64,000 bases of DNA, taken from contig NZ_BIMB01000022.1 of assembly GCF_004000865.1 (NCBI RefSeq), positions 38,261 through 102,260 on the forward strand, written 5' to 3'. The position numbers and the translations under genes were made by a program. Source of the DNA: Paenibacillus elgii NBRC 100335. Its GTDB lineage: Bacteria > Bacillota > Bacilli > Paenibacillales > NBRC-103111. Below are positions 41,563 to 50,366 of the stretch, piece after piece. The stretch's first letter is position 1; every line of letters starts with the position of its first letter. The notes below the pieces were generated by a model that was not told where the DNA came from, searched no databases, and saw only the letters and a list, made by a program, of their open reading frames with translations.

Positions 41563-43437
41563 CTATTTATTGAATTTTTGCAACCGTTTGTAAAAGGTGC
41601 TCCGAGGAACGCCCAGCATTTGGGCCGCTGCGGTGACGTTACCCTTGGTCCGCTGCAGCGCTTCGGTCATTTGCTCCATCTGGATTTGCTCGCGCAGCGT
41701 CAGCGCCATCGGCGGGGACGAAGTCGCGGCCGGCAGAGCCGGCTGCGGACGGAAGCCGTCGAACCGACTTAACGCTTCACACGGATCGGCAGCCGCTCCC
41801 TGCGTCATAATATGCAGCCGCTCCAGGACGTTCATCAGTTCCCGGATATTGCCCGGCCATTCGTACTGCATCAACTGGTCGAAAAAGCGCTGCGGAAGCG
41901 ATATCGCCCAAGCCTTTCGGCTGCAATAAAAGCGGACGAGGTGCGGAATATCTTCCCTTCTTTCGCGCAGCGGCGGCGCCTTGACCGGATAAACGTGCAG
42001 CCGGTAGTACAGGTCCTCGCGGAACTTTCCTTCCTGTACCAGTTGGCGCAGATCGCGGTGGGTCGCCGTAATGATCCGAAAATCGAGCGGGACTTCCTGC
42101 GTTCCCCCGACAGGCGTCACTTTTCGTTCCTGCAGCACTCGCAGCAGCGCCGCCTGCATGGAAAGCGGAATTTCCCCGATCTCATCGAGAAAAATCGTTC
42201 CGCCGTTCGCCTGTTCGAACTTCCCTTTATACCCGTTCCGCCGGGCCCCGGTAAACGCACCTTCCGCATAGCCGAACAGCTCGCTTTCCATCAGCTCCTT
42301 GGGGATCGCGCCGCAGTTGACGGTCAAAAATGGCCCCTTCCGGCGGGAGCTGCTCTCGTGGATCGCTTGGGCGATCAGTTCCTTGCCCGTCCCAGTCTCC
42401 CCCAGAATACAGACGCTGGCGTCTGTAGGCGCGACCCGCTTCATGTCATCGAGCGTTTGCCGGAATGCCGCGCTCGTGCCAATCTCCCCTTGAAACGCAA
42501 AGGACTCCGAATCCTCTGAGGCCAGAACCGGCCGGGGGAAAAACACAGGCTTGGAGGCGGCGGACCGTGTTTCCTGCAAATAGACGCAGGTACCGATCAG
42601 CCCCCCGTGCGAATCCGACAGGACCGGAACGGTCATCCGGGCTTCCAGCCCGAATCCGGCCAGTTCGTCAGCCTTTAAGCCTGCCCAGGCCGGAATGCGC
42701 CGCCGGATCGCCCTGCTGGCGCAGACGAGCGCCTGCTTGCTGCTGCAAACGACCACAGGCTGATCGGTTTCCAACCGGTCGGCGGTTTGACGGACGAGCT
42801 CCATCTCGTCTTTGTGCAGCCTTATGCTGAGATCGCGCTCGATCGCATACGCAACCGAAGTGACCATGCCGAGCATGTAAGGATGGGCGCGGTCCACTGG
42901 ACAAGAAACGTCCAGCACGCCGATGATTTGACCGTCGTCGCCGCGGATCGGGGCCGCCGAGCAGCTCCAGCGGTGGGAAGCGATCGAATAATGCTCCGAC
43001 CCTGTCACCATCAGGGGCTCTCCGGCCAACAGGGCGGTGCCGATGGCATTCGTACCGACCTCGCCCTCCGTCCAGCGGACGCCTTCGACAAAGTTGATTT
43101 TCCCCGCTTCTTGACGGACATGAAGATTCCCCGTCATCGACAGTACGTAGCCTTCCGGATCAATGAGAAGCGCGATCATACCTAGGTCGTCGATGAAGCC
43201 GTTCATGCGCTCCAGATGCGGGTGCGCCATATCTCGAAGGAGGACGTTCTTTTTTTTCTGGGAATGAAACCGGTCATTGGTTAAAACAAGGCGGCCTTTA
43301 TCCAGATGAGGATTGACACGCGCATCCCGGGAACGGTACCAGGATTCCACGATTCGTTTGTTCAGCCGGGACGCATCCAGAACGCCTTCGTTGACGAAAC
43401 GCTCCCATATGTTTAAACTCAATGCGGTTTCAAGCAT
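41563..43437 (-). CDS. acoR: sigma-54-dependent transcriptional activator AcoR
   Basis: A 624-residue enhancer-binding protein. The N-terminal GAF-type sensor (about residues 75-205) has FVEGVRWTEGEVGTNAIGTAL, characteristic of AcoR. The AAA+ domain has Walker A GETGTGKE (346-353), the sigma-54 contact loop GAFTGA (393-398) and FLDEIGEIP. The Fis-type helix-turn-helix at the end is GNVTAAAQMLGVPRSTFYKRL. In Bacillus AcoR activates the acetoin operon with sigma-54 in response to acetoin. Here it sits last in the same-strand cluster behind bdhA, with its own upstream region that includes a cre-like site. Confidence 0.92.
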   Translation of the reverse strand: MLETALSLNIWERFVNEGVLDASRLNKRIVESWYRSRDARVNPHLDKGRLVLTNDRFHSQKKKNVLLRDMAHPHLERMNGFIDDLGMIALLIDPEGYVLSMTGNLHVRQEAGKINFVEGVRWTEGEVGTNAIGTALLAGEPLMVTGSEHYSIASHRWSCSAAPIRGDDGQIIGVLDVSCPVDRAHPYMLGMVTSVAYAIERDLSIRLHKDEMELVRQTADRLETDQPVVVCSSKQALVCASRAIRRRIPAWAGLKADELAGFGLEARMTVPVLSDSHGGLIGTCVYLQETRSAASKPVFFPRPVLASEDSESFAFQGEIGTSAAFRQTLDDMKRVAPTDASVCILGETGTGKELIAQAIHESSSRRKGPFLTVNCGAIPKELMESELFGYAEGAFTGARRNGYKGKFEQANGGTIFLDEIGEIPLSMQAALLRVLQERKVTPVGGTQEVPLDFRIITATHRDLRQLVQEGKFREDLYYRLHVYPVKAPPLRERREDIPHLVRFYCSRKAWAISLPQRFFDQLMQYEWPGNIRELMNVLERLHIMTQGAAADPCEALSRFDGFRPQPALPAATSSPPMALTLREQIQMEQMTEALQRTKGNVTAAAQMLGVPRSTFYKRLQKFNK

Positions 43438-43533
43438 AAGACCCTCTCCCCTGAATGTATATTTTCGATATAATTCAAAGTCCGCTTAGGGCTGTGCGAG
43501 CGTGAAACGTGTCACATTAATTATAAACGATTA

Positions 43534-43549
43534 AGACAGCGCTTACAAT
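43534..43549. promoter_or_regulatory. cre-like site (CcpA) upstream of acoR
   Basis: On the minus strand ATTGTAAGCGCTGTCT fits the catabolite-responsive element consensus WTGNAARCGNWWWCA at nearly all positions. It is about 100 bases before the acoR start. In B. subtilis acoR is repressed by CcpA when glucose is present. Confidence 0.55.
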
Positions 43550-43586
43550 CAAGCTTCGGTCTCAGGAGCCGCCGCACGGATAAGCG

Positions 43587-44639
43587 TCAGGGCTTGGGAG
43601 AGACAATAATTTTGATCTGTTCCTTGCTGCCGACCAATTCCTCGAAGCCGTCCGGGACTAGACGGTCCAGCCGGATTTTCTTCGTAATCAATTCGTCGAC
43701 CCGCAGCCGACCTTCCGAGATAAGCGAGATGACGGCCGGGAAAATATTGCGGTATGCGAGCACGCCTTTCAGCTCTCGCTCCTTAAGCACGAGGGTATTC
43801 GGCGCGATCGACGCCGGTTTTTCCCAGATGCTTACAATGACCGTCTGGCCGTCGGTTTTCGTGCTGCGGATCGCATCGTTCAGGCAGACTTCGATGCCGG
43901 TGACTTCGAAGCTGACGTCCGCGCCGCCAGGAACGAGCCGGTGTACCGCTTCGACCGCGTTGTCCTTTAACGGGTGGATGACGTGATGAGCACCCAGTGC
44001 GAGCGCCGTTCGTTGTCTGGCTTCGGAAATTTCGACGGCAATAATCCGGCTCGCGCCCGCCGCGCGGGCGGCTTGGATAACGAGCAGGCCGATAGGACCC
44101 GCCCCGTAGACGACGCAGGTGTCGCCGGCCTTAAGCCTGCTTTGCCGGACGGCATGAACGGCGACGGCCGCAGGCTCTACCATCGCGCCTTGCTCGTAGG
44201 TCATCGCATCCGGGAGCTTATGAACCATGCTCTCTTTCACCGAGGTGATCTCGCTGAATCCGCCTCCGCCCCCGCTCAGTCCGTGGAACCCGAGCTCATC
44301 GCACACGTTGTATAGACCTTGCCGGCAAGGAAGGCACGTCCCGCACGCGAGAATCGGCTCGACCGTTACCCGGTCCCCGACCTCCACCTTCGTTACGCCC
44401 GGGCCGACCGCGACGACTTCGCCGGCAAACTCATGCCCCAGAATGACCGGGGCCCGTTCGTTCGTCAGCGGGTGGGGCTGATCGGGAATGAAGATCGGCC
44501 CGGCCAAATACTCGTGCAAATCCGTTCCGCATATGCCACACCACTCGACCCGAATGTTGACCATGCCCGGCCGAACCGGAGGCTCCGGCGTTTTCTCTAT
44601 ACGCACATCGCGAATGTTATGCCAAAATGCTGCTTTCAT
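43587..44639 (-). CDS. bdhA: 2,3-butanediol dehydrogenase (zinc-dependent MDR family)
   Basis: A 350-residue medium-chain dehydrogenase that interconverts acetoin and 2,3-butanediol with NAD(H). Catalytic zinc ligands are Cys37 (EWCGICGTDLHE) and His69/Glu70 (GHEFAGEV). A structural-zinc lobe is present with C99, C102, C105 and C113, which many Bacillus BdhA proteins lack. The cofactor fold is VVYGAGPIGLLVIQAARAAG. The GLSGGGGGFSE block and the VSIWEKPASI segment match BdhA closely. AAGGAGG precedes the ATG; it follows the dihydrolipoyl dehydrogenase gene by 12 bases, in the acetoin operon. Confidence 0.92.
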   Translation of the reverse strand: MKAAFWHNIRDVRIEKTPEPPVRPGMVNIRVEWCGICGTDLHEYLAGPIFIPDQPHPLTNERAPVILGHEFAGEVVAVGPGVTKVEVGDRVTVEPILACGTCLPCRQGLYNVCDELGFHGLSGGGGGFSEITSVKESMVHKLPDAMTYEQGAMVEPAAVAVHAVRQSRLKAGDTCVVYGAGPIGLLVIQAARAAGASRIIAVEISEARQRTALALGAHHVIHPLKDNAVEAVHRLVPGGADVSFEVTGIEVCLNDAIRSTKTDGQTVIVSIWEKPASIAPNTLVLKERELKGVLAYRNIFPAVISLISEGRLRVDELITKKIRLDRLVPDGFEELVGSKEQIKIIVSPKP

Positions 44640-44651
44640 CGGTGGACCTCC

Positions 44652-46031
44652 TTAAACATGCACCGCATGGCCGATGGCGCCCAGAATCGCTTCGTGAACC
44701 GCTTCGGACAACGTCGGGTGGGCGGCGATAAAATGCTCCATCATATCAGCGGTCATCTCGGTGTGCAGCAGAACCGCGCCTTGGCCGATCAGCTCCGTCG
44801 CTTTTGGACCGACGATGGAAATGCCGACAATTTCGTGATACTGCGGCTCCGTCAGCACCTTCACTCTGCCGACCGGTTCGTCCAGGATCAGCGCTTTGCC
44901 GTTGGCGGCGAACGGAAACTCCCCGACGCGAATGTCGCCGTACCGTTCTCTGGCCTGCTTCTCGGTCAAGCCTACCCCGGCAATTTCCGGGGAGGTATAG
45001 ATGCAGCGCGGAACCGCCCGGTAATTGACCTTTGCCTCGGCTCCGGAAGCATGCAGCGCAGCGACGGTGCCCTCGTGAAAAGCGACATGCGCGAGCTGAA
45101 TGCCGCCGATGATGTCGCCGCAGGCATAAATATGAGGAACGCTGGTCTGCATATGCGGATTGACTTCGATCCCCTGCTTCGTATACCGGACCCTGGCCTT
45201 TTCCAGACCGAGTCCATCCGTTCGCGGCTTTCTCCCGATCGCGACAAGCACGCGATCGGCGGTGCCTTCGAACACCCGGCTCTCGGTTTCGAAGACCGCC
45301 AGCTTCTCCTCCAGCTGCAACTGCTTTACGGCAGTGGACGTATACACCTTCACGCCCGCTTTCTCCAGCTCCCGCTGCAGGATGGCCGCCGTGTCCGCGT
45401 CTTCGCCCGGAAGCAGCTGGTCGGCCATCTCGACCACGGTCACCCGGGTTCCGAGACGGCTGTAGATGCTCGCAAACTCGCAGCCGATGACGCCGCCTCC
45501 GATAATAAGCAGGGAAGCCGGAACCGCAGGCAGCGACATCGCCTGGCCGCTGTGAATGATCCATTCCCCGTCGAACGGCGCAAAGGGCAGAGCGACGGGC
45601 TCCGAGCCTGCGGCGATGATAAAGCGGTCCGCTTCCACGGCCTCATGTCTGTCTCCCTGCGAGACTTGCAGCTTACGGTCCGTGACAAAGCTTGCCTGTC
45701 CCCGAATGACTCGAATCTTATTTTTTTTCATCAAAAAGCCGATGCCCTGCACCAGCTTGCTCACAATCCCGTTCTTATAGCTCTGCACCGCGTTCCAATC
45801 GACCTCGACCCGGTCCGTGGGCAGCACTACGCCGAACCGGTCGGCGTGCTTGACTTTATCCAGCGTATCCGCGCTTTCCAGCAGCGATTTGGTCGGCATG
45901 CAGCCTTCGTTCAGACACGTTCCTCCCAGCTCCTTCTGCTCGATTAAGGTCACCTGCTTGCCCTGCCCGGCGGCGGCAATCGCCGCCACATACCCCGCAG
46001 GACCTCCTCCGATAATGGCTATCGTCTCCAT
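44652..46031 (-). CDS. acoL: dihydrolipoyl dehydrogenase (E3) of the acetoin dehydrogenase complex
   Basis: A 459-residue FAD-dependent disulfide oxidoreductase that reoxidises the lipoyl arm of E2 with NAD+. The FAD motif is AIIGGGPAGYVAAIAAAG; the redox-active pair is C39/C44 (GGTCLNEGCMPTK); the NAD motif is LIIGGGVIGCEFASIYSRLG; the active-site His-Glu pair is in HPTLSEAVHEAIL (about 438/443). GAAGGAGAGG precedes the ATG. Gene order acoA-acoB-acoC-this gene assigns it to acetoin rather than pyruvate dehydrogenase. Confidence 0.94.
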   Translation of the reverse strand: METIAIIGGGPAGYVAAIAAAGQGKQVTLIEQKELGGTCLNEGCMPTKSLLESADTLDKVKHADRFGVVLPTDRVEVDWNAVQSYKNGIVSKLVQGIGFLMKKNKIRVIRGQASFVTDRKLQVSQGDRHEAVEADRFIIAAGSEPVALPFAPFDGEWIIHSGQAMSLPAVPASLLIIGGGVIGCEFASIYSRLGTRVTVVEMADQLLPGEDADTAAILQRELEKAGVKVYTSTAVKQLQLEEKLAVFETESRVFEGTADRVLVAIGRKPRTDGLGLEKARVRYTKQGIEVNPHMQTSVPHIYACGDIIGGIQLAHVAFHEGTVAALHASGAEAKVNYRAVPRCIYTSPEIAGVGLTEKQARERYGDIRVGEFPFAANGKALILDEPVGRVKVLTEPQYHEIVGISIVGPKATELIGQGAVLLHTEMTADMMEHFIAAHPTLSEAVHEAILGAIGHAVHV

Positions 46032-46049
46032 GGTATGGCCTCTCCTTCC

Positions 46050-47324
46050 CTACAAAACAAGCCGGTACGGGTCTTCCAGCGCGTCCTTCACTGCACGCAG
46101 GAACTCGGCGGCCGGCGCGCCGTCCAATACCCGGTGGTCGAAGGTCAGGCTGAGCGGCAGCAGACTCCGGCGCTGCAAGTCGTCTCCCTTGTAAACCGGC
46201 ATCTCCGCCACGGAGCCGACGCCAAGAATGCCCGCTTCAGGCGTGTTCAGAATCGGCGTGAAATAATCGATGCCGTAAGCGCCGAGGTTCGTGATCGTAA
46301 ACGTCGAGCCTTGAAGGGCGTCGCTTCCGAGCTGACCGTTTCTCGCTTGCTGCGCCAGCGCCTTGATTTGGCGCGACAAATCCAGTACGGAGTACTGATC
46401 GGCATGGCGGATGACCGGAACGACTAAGCCTTTGTCCAAAGCGACGGCGATGCCCAGATGCACGTGATCGAACACGTGAATGCGGTCGTCGATATACGCG
46501 CTGTTCATCTGCTTATGCCGCTTGAGCGAAAGCACGACGGCACGGGCGATAAAATTGGTCACCGTCAGCTTGACCTCGTGCTGGCGCTGCGCGGTTTCGC
46601 TCATCTGCCTCTGCAGCGCGAGCAGATCGGTGACGTCGGCCCGCAGCGTCAGCGTCAGCTGGGCGCTCTGCTGCAAGCTGTCGTGCATCCGCACCGCGAT
46701 GACCTTGCGGATGCCGGTGACCGGAATTTGCTCCGTATGCTCCGTAAAGCCGGACGGGGCGGCAGTCGCATTTGTCCCGGCGGACGAAGCAGCTGCTTCC
46801 CCGGTAGAAGCAGAAGCAGACGATGCGGAAGTCGCGTTGGCGATGGCATGCTCCACGTCCTCCTTCGTAATTCGTCCCTGCGGACCCGTTCCCGTTAGAT
46901 TCGCGATATCGAGCCCGGCCGCCTCCGCCATTTTGCGGGCGACCGGGGAGACTTTGATGTCCCTGCCGTGTGCGGGAGCTTCGGCAGACGCAGGCTGCCC
47001 GCCTGCCGGAGAAGCGTCCGGCACTACGACGCTAGGCGCAGCCTCGCCCGCAGCCGTCCCCGCAGCCGCGCCGCTGACTTGCTCGCCGGGCTGGCCGATG
47101 TAGCCGATGACCGTGCCCGGTGCCACGCCCTCCCCTTCCGGAACGGCAATCTTCAGCAGAACGCCGTCCGCAGGCGCTTCCAGATCCGTTTCAATTTTTT
47201 CCGAGCCGATATTGGCGATGATGTCCCCTTTAGTCACAGGGTCTCCCTCTTTCTTATGCCAGAGGGATACCGAACCTTCCTTCATCGCCATGCCCAGTTT
47301 GGGCATGACCACTTCTACAGCCAT
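46050..47324 (-). CDS. acoC: acetoin dehydrogenase E2 (dihydrolipoamide acetyltransferase)
   Basis: A 424-residue E2 core protein. One N-terminal lipoyl domain (residues 1-77) has the lipoylated Lys in IGSEKIETDLEAP. After an Ala/Pro/Glu-rich linker comes a peripheral-subunit-binding domain (about 125-165, VSPVARKMAEAAGLDIANL), a second Ala/Ser-rich linker, and the catalytic trimer-forming domain from about 195, with the active His in FDHRVLDGAPAAEF (near residue 397). It transfers the acetyl group from acetoin cleavage to CoA. AGGAGAG precedes the ATG. Confidence 0.94.
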   Translation of the reverse strand: MAVEVVMPKLGMAMKEGSVSLWHKKEGDPVTKGDIIANIGSEKIETDLEAPADGVLLKIAVPEGEGVAPGTVIGYIGQPGEQVSGAAAGTAAGEAAPSVVVPDASPAGGQPASAEAPAHGRDIKVSPVARKMAEAAGLDIANLTGTGPQGRITKEDVEHAIANATSASSASASTGEAAASSAGTNATAAPSGFTEHTEQIPVTGIRKVIAVRMHDSLQQSAQLTLTLRADVTDLLALQRQMSETAQRQHEVKLTVTNFIARAVVLSLKRHKQMNSAYIDDRIHVFDHVHLGIAVALDKGLVVPVIRHADQYSVLDLSRQIKALAQQARNGQLGSDALQGSTFTITNLGAYGIDYFTPILNTPEAGILGVGSVAEMPVYKGDDLQRRSLLPLSLTFDHRVLDGAPAAEFLRAVKDALEDPYRLVL

Positions 47325-47359
47325 GGCGATCTCTCCTATCCGGGTTAGTCTGGGTCCGT

Positions 47360-48394
47360 CTATACGGCGAGCAGCGATTTGTCGCCTAGCAGCTCGGCAA
47401 CGACTTCAAGCACCTTTTGCGGCGTCGGCAAATAAATGTCTTCCAGCGGCGGCGAGAACGGCACGGGCGTATGCGGCGCCGTGATCCGCTTGATCGGCGC
47501 GTCCAGGCTGTCGAACGCTTTATCTGCTACGAGGGCGGCGATATCCGTCGCGATGCTGCACCGCGGATTCGCTTCGTCGATGACGATCAGGCGGTTCGTC
47601 TTCGCCACGGAAGCGAGTATCGTATCCTCGTCCAGCGGGGACAGGCTGCGCGGATCGACGACTTCCACTTCGATGCCTTTTTGCGACAGCTGCCGGGCGG
47701 CCGTTAGCGCCGTCTGCACCTGCTTGCCGATCGCCACGATAGTCAGGTCCGAACCGGCCCGCTTAATGTCGGCTTTTCCGAGCGGAATCGTATAGTACCC
47801 TTCGGGCACCTCGCCGGTCGCGTTATACAGCGTCTTGTCTTCGAAGAAAATGACGGGGTCGTTATCCTCGATGGACGCGAGCAGCAGCCCTTTGGCATCG
47901 TAAGGGGTCGAAGGGACGACCACTTTAATGCCGGGAATGCTGGTGAACAGCGCATATAGGCTCTGCGAATGCTGCGCCGCCGCGCGGAAGCCGGCCCCGT
48001 GCGTCGTGCGGATCGTCACCGGCACCTGCGCCTTGCCTCCGAACATATAGCGGAATTTGGCCCCTTGGTTCAGCACCTGATCCAGACAGCTCCCGATAAA
48101 ATCGTTAAACATCAGCTCCGCAATCGGGCGCAAACCCGTCGCAGCCGCCGTCATCGCCGCGCCGATATATCCCGCCTCGGTGATCGGCGTATCCAGCACC
48201 CGGTCGCGGCCGAACTCTTGCACGATGCCTTTCGTCACGCCCAGCACGCCGCCCCAGGCTTCATCGTCCTGCAAGTGGTCTACGGCCGCCCCGCCAGCCA
48301 CGTCCTCGCCCATCAAAATGACGTTTTCGTCCTTGCGCATCGCCAGCTTCATCGCCTCGTTGATCGCCGCGGACATACTGATTTTTCTTGTCAT
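47360..48394 (-). CDS. acoB: acetoin dehydrogenase E1 beta subunit
   Basis: A 344-residue transketolase-like E1 beta chain. Characteristic blocks are AMRKDENVILMGEDVAGG (about residues 18-35), RVLDTPITEAGYIGAAMTAAATGLRPIAE, PVTIRTTHGAGFRAAAQHSQS and VEVVDPRSLSPLDEDTI in the C-terminal domain. With AcoA it forms the thiamine-diphosphate enzyme that cleaves acetoin to acetaldehyde and an acetyl unit. GAGGAGG precedes the ATG, 21 bases after acoA. Confidence 0.94.
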   Translation of the reverse strand: MTRKISMSAAINEAMKLAMRKDENVILMGEDVAGGAAVDHLQDDEAWGGVLGVTKGIVQEFGRDRVLDTPITEAGYIGAAMTAAATGLRPIAELMFNDFIGSCLDQVLNQGAKFRYMFGGKAQVPVTIRTTHGAGFRAAAQHSQSLYALFTSIPGIKVVVPSTPYDAKGLLLASIEDNDPVIFFEDKTLYNATGEVPEGYYTIPLGKADIKRAGSDLTIVAIGKQVQTALTAARQLSQKGIEVEVVDPRSLSPLDEDTILASVAKTNRLIVIDEANPRCSIATDIAALVADKAFDSLDAPIKRITAPHTPVPFSPPLEDIYLPTPQKVLEVVAELLGDKSLLAV

Positions 48395-48415
48395 GCCGGT
48401 TCCTCCTCTAATAAA

Positions 48416-49411
48416 TTAGTAAGATACGTACACGTCCGTCAGCAGCTCGGATGCGTCCGGATACGGGCTGTTTTCCGAAAATTCGACGGCCTTCTCCACC
48501 GCTTGCTCTACCGAAGCCTTCATGTCCGCCAGCTCGGCTTCGGTATACAGGCTCTCGGTCAGCAGATACGATTCGAACGCGGTAATCGCGTCTTTTTCCT
48601 GCAAATGCTCTTTTCGTTCGTGGTCTTTTTTATATTTCTGGGCATCGCCCTCGAAATGTCCGTAATTGCGGTAGGTGACGCATTCGATCAGCGTCGGGCC
48701 CTCGCCACGGCGCGCCCGCTGCACGGCCTGCTCCGCCGCCTCGTAAACAGCAAGCACGTCTTTGCCGTCCACCCGGACCCCCGGGATATTGTAAGCGATT
48801 GCACGATCGGCGATAGTTTTGCAGCTTGAGGCGTATTCGAACGTCGTCGCTTCACCGTACCCGTTATTTTCAGCAATGAAAATGACCGGCAGCTTCCAGA
48901 TCGCGGCCAAATTGATGCCTTCGTGGAACGTTCCTTGGTTGTTCGCGCCGTCTCCGAAAAAGCATACGCTGACCGCATTCGTCTTCTTGTATTTGGCGGT
49001 CAAGGCGGAGCCGCAGGCCAGCGGATAGCCGCCGCCGACGATGCCGTTGGCGCCCAGCATGCCTTTGTTCAGGTCGGCGATATGCATCGAGCCGCCCTTC
49101 CCTTTGCACAGCCCGGTAATTTTCCCGAACAGCTCCGCCATCATGCCGTCCAGCTCGCAGCCTTTGGCGATGCAGTGCCCGTGTCCGCGGTGGGTGCTGG
49201 TGATGCTGTCTTTGTCATCTAGGTGGGCGCATACGCCGACCGCTACCGCTTCTTCTCCGGCGTACAGGTGAACGAAGCCCGGAAGCCGGCCTTGGGCGAA
49301 CAATTCGTGCACCTTATCCTCGAACTTGCGGATCTCCAGCATCTTTTGAAACATCCATCCTGCTTTTTCCCGGCTCAAGGCCGTTCCCTTGTCCTGCGCG
49401 GCGTTAACCAT
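48416..49411 (-). CDS. acoA: acetoin dehydrogenase E1 alpha subunit
   Basis: A 331-residue thiamine-diphosphate E1 alpha chain. The cofactor motif runs GDGANNQGTFHEGINLAA to IFIAENNGYGEAT, preceded by GKGGSMHIADLNKGMLGANG. It is the first gene of the acetoin operon. AAAGGAGG lies eight bases before this ATG; the frame is open for 55 more codons, but these cover the sigma-54 promoter and palindrome and are not coding. Expression should depend on AcoR. Confidence 0.94.
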   Translation of the reverse strand: MVNAAQDKGTALSREKAGWMFQKMLEIRKFEDKVHELFAQGRLPGFVHLYAGEEAVAVGVCAHLDDKDSITSTHRGHGHCIAKGCELDGMMAELFGKITGLCKGKGGSMHIADLNKGMLGANGIVGGGYPLACGSALTAKYKKTNAVSVCFFGDGANNQGTFHEGINLAAIWKLPVIFIAENNGYGEATTFEYASSCKTIADRAIAYNIPGVRVDGKDVLAVYEAAEQAVQRARRGEGPTLIECVTYRNYGHFEGDAQKYKKDHERKEHLQEKDAITAFESYLLTESLYTEAELADMKASVEQAVEKAVEFSENSPYPDASELLTDVYVSY

Positions 49412-49460
49412 ACCGTGTTCCTCCTTTGGATGTAAAAAATGTCCCCACGCCGGATAGTAT

Positions 49461-49476
49461 TGCAAGTTTCGTGCCA
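49461..49476 (-). promoter_or_regulatory. sigma-54 promoter of the acetoin operon
   Basis: On the minus strand TGGCAC-GAAAC-TTGCA is a full match to the -24/-12 consensus. Transcription would start near 49451, 40 bases before acoA. It agrees with the AcoR activator encoded at the other end of the cluster. Confidence 0.88.
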
Positions 49477-49526
49477 ACGGAAAAACAGCTGGATTCTCGC
49501 AGAAATACGGGCCCGCAGAAAGCAGA

Positions 49527-49570
49527 AAAAGTGGACACAAAGAGACGGCTGTCTCGTTTTGTCCACTTTT
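49527..49570. terminator. nested 44-bp palindrome between lrgB-like gene and acoA
   Basis: AAAAGTGGACA (49527-49537) mirrors TGTCCACTTTT (49560-49570), and inside it GAGAC mirrors GTCTC around GGCT. On the minus strand it ends in TTTTTC after the LrgB-family gene, so it can be that gene's terminator. It also sits about 60-100 bases before the sigma-54 promoter, where an AcoR enhancer would be expected. Confidence 0.7.
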
Positions 49571-49685
49571 GTTCACCTATTCATCATTGGGATTATCATG
49601 GGGAATATCCTGAAATTGGGGCTCGGGGAAGAGCGTGCGGCTCTTCCTCGAATGTTCACAGCGGCGCGAATAATCTTCGGCGGCT

Positions 49686-50366
49686 TTACAGGAGCAGGAC
49701 TAGCCAAGGGACAACAACCAGCGCCAGAAGTGCGGTCACGAGCATGGCAATGCTCGACACCGTGCCGGAGACGGCACCGAATTCGAACGCCGTCGTCGTT
49801 CCGGCCGTATGCGCGCTCGTCCCGAGCAGCACGCCCTGCGCCACCCCGCTGCGGATGCGGAACAGCCGGATAAGCATCGGTCCGACGACCGTGCCAAGTA
49901 GGCCCGTGACCAGCACGAACAGCGCCGTCATGGCCGGGATGCCCCCGATCATATCCGTGATGGCGATGGCAATCGGCGTTGTCGTGGAGCGGAGCACCAG
50001 GCCGTCGATGATCTTCACGTCGAGGTGCAGCCCCTTGGCGATCCATACCGAAGTCGCAACACCCGCCGCGGAGCCGACCAGTACGCTTGCCATGATTTCT
50101 ACCGCATATTTGCGCAGCAGGGCGACATTTTTGTAGAGCGGCACAGCCAAGGCAATGGTCGCCGGTCCGATCATGTCTGTCAGCCAGTGCGCCCCGGCGT
50201 TGTAGGTCTCGTAAGGAATGTCCGCTTGCAGCAGCAGGACGATGACAACCGCCGGCGTCAGCAGCAGCGGAGATAGATAGATTTTAGGCTTCCTGCGATA
50301 CAAGCTTTTTATCCCGTAATAGACGGCCATGGTGAACAGCAGCAATACGAGCGAGAGCCAGGTCAT
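49686..50366 (-). CDS. LrgB/CidB family membrane protein
   Basis: A 226-residue polytopic membrane protein with about six helices. Family landmarks are LRSTTTPIAIAITDMIGGIPAMTALFVL (about residue 125) and GTSAHTAGTTTAFEFGAVSGTVSS. The start codon overlaps the stop of the upstream partner (ATGA). In Bacillus and Staphylococcus, LrgAB/CidAB pairs affect pyruvate uptake or export and cell lysis. The divergent LysR gene makes this pair more like CidAB. Confidence 0.9.
   Translation of the reverse strand: MTWLSLVLLLFTMAVYYGIKSLYRRKPKIYLSPLLLTPAVVIVLLLQADIPYETYNAGAHWLTDMIGPATIALAVPLYKNVALLRKYAVEIMASVLVGSAAGVATSVWIAKGLHLDVKIIDGLVLRSTTTPIAIAITDMIGGIPAMTALFVLVTGLLGTVVGPMLIRLFRIRSGVAQGVLLGTSAHTAGTTTAFEFGAVSGTVSSIAMLVTALLALVVVPWLVLLL

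Noticed and set aside
43502..43515. GTGAAACGTGTCAC as a second cre site before acoR
   Set aside because: It is close to a palindrome but is out of register with the CcpA consensus around the central CG; no regulator can be assigned.
44319..45947. 542-codon open frame opposite acoL
   Set aside because: It overlaps the end of bdhA and almost all of acoL in antisense and has no start signals; it is a by-product of G+C-rich codons.
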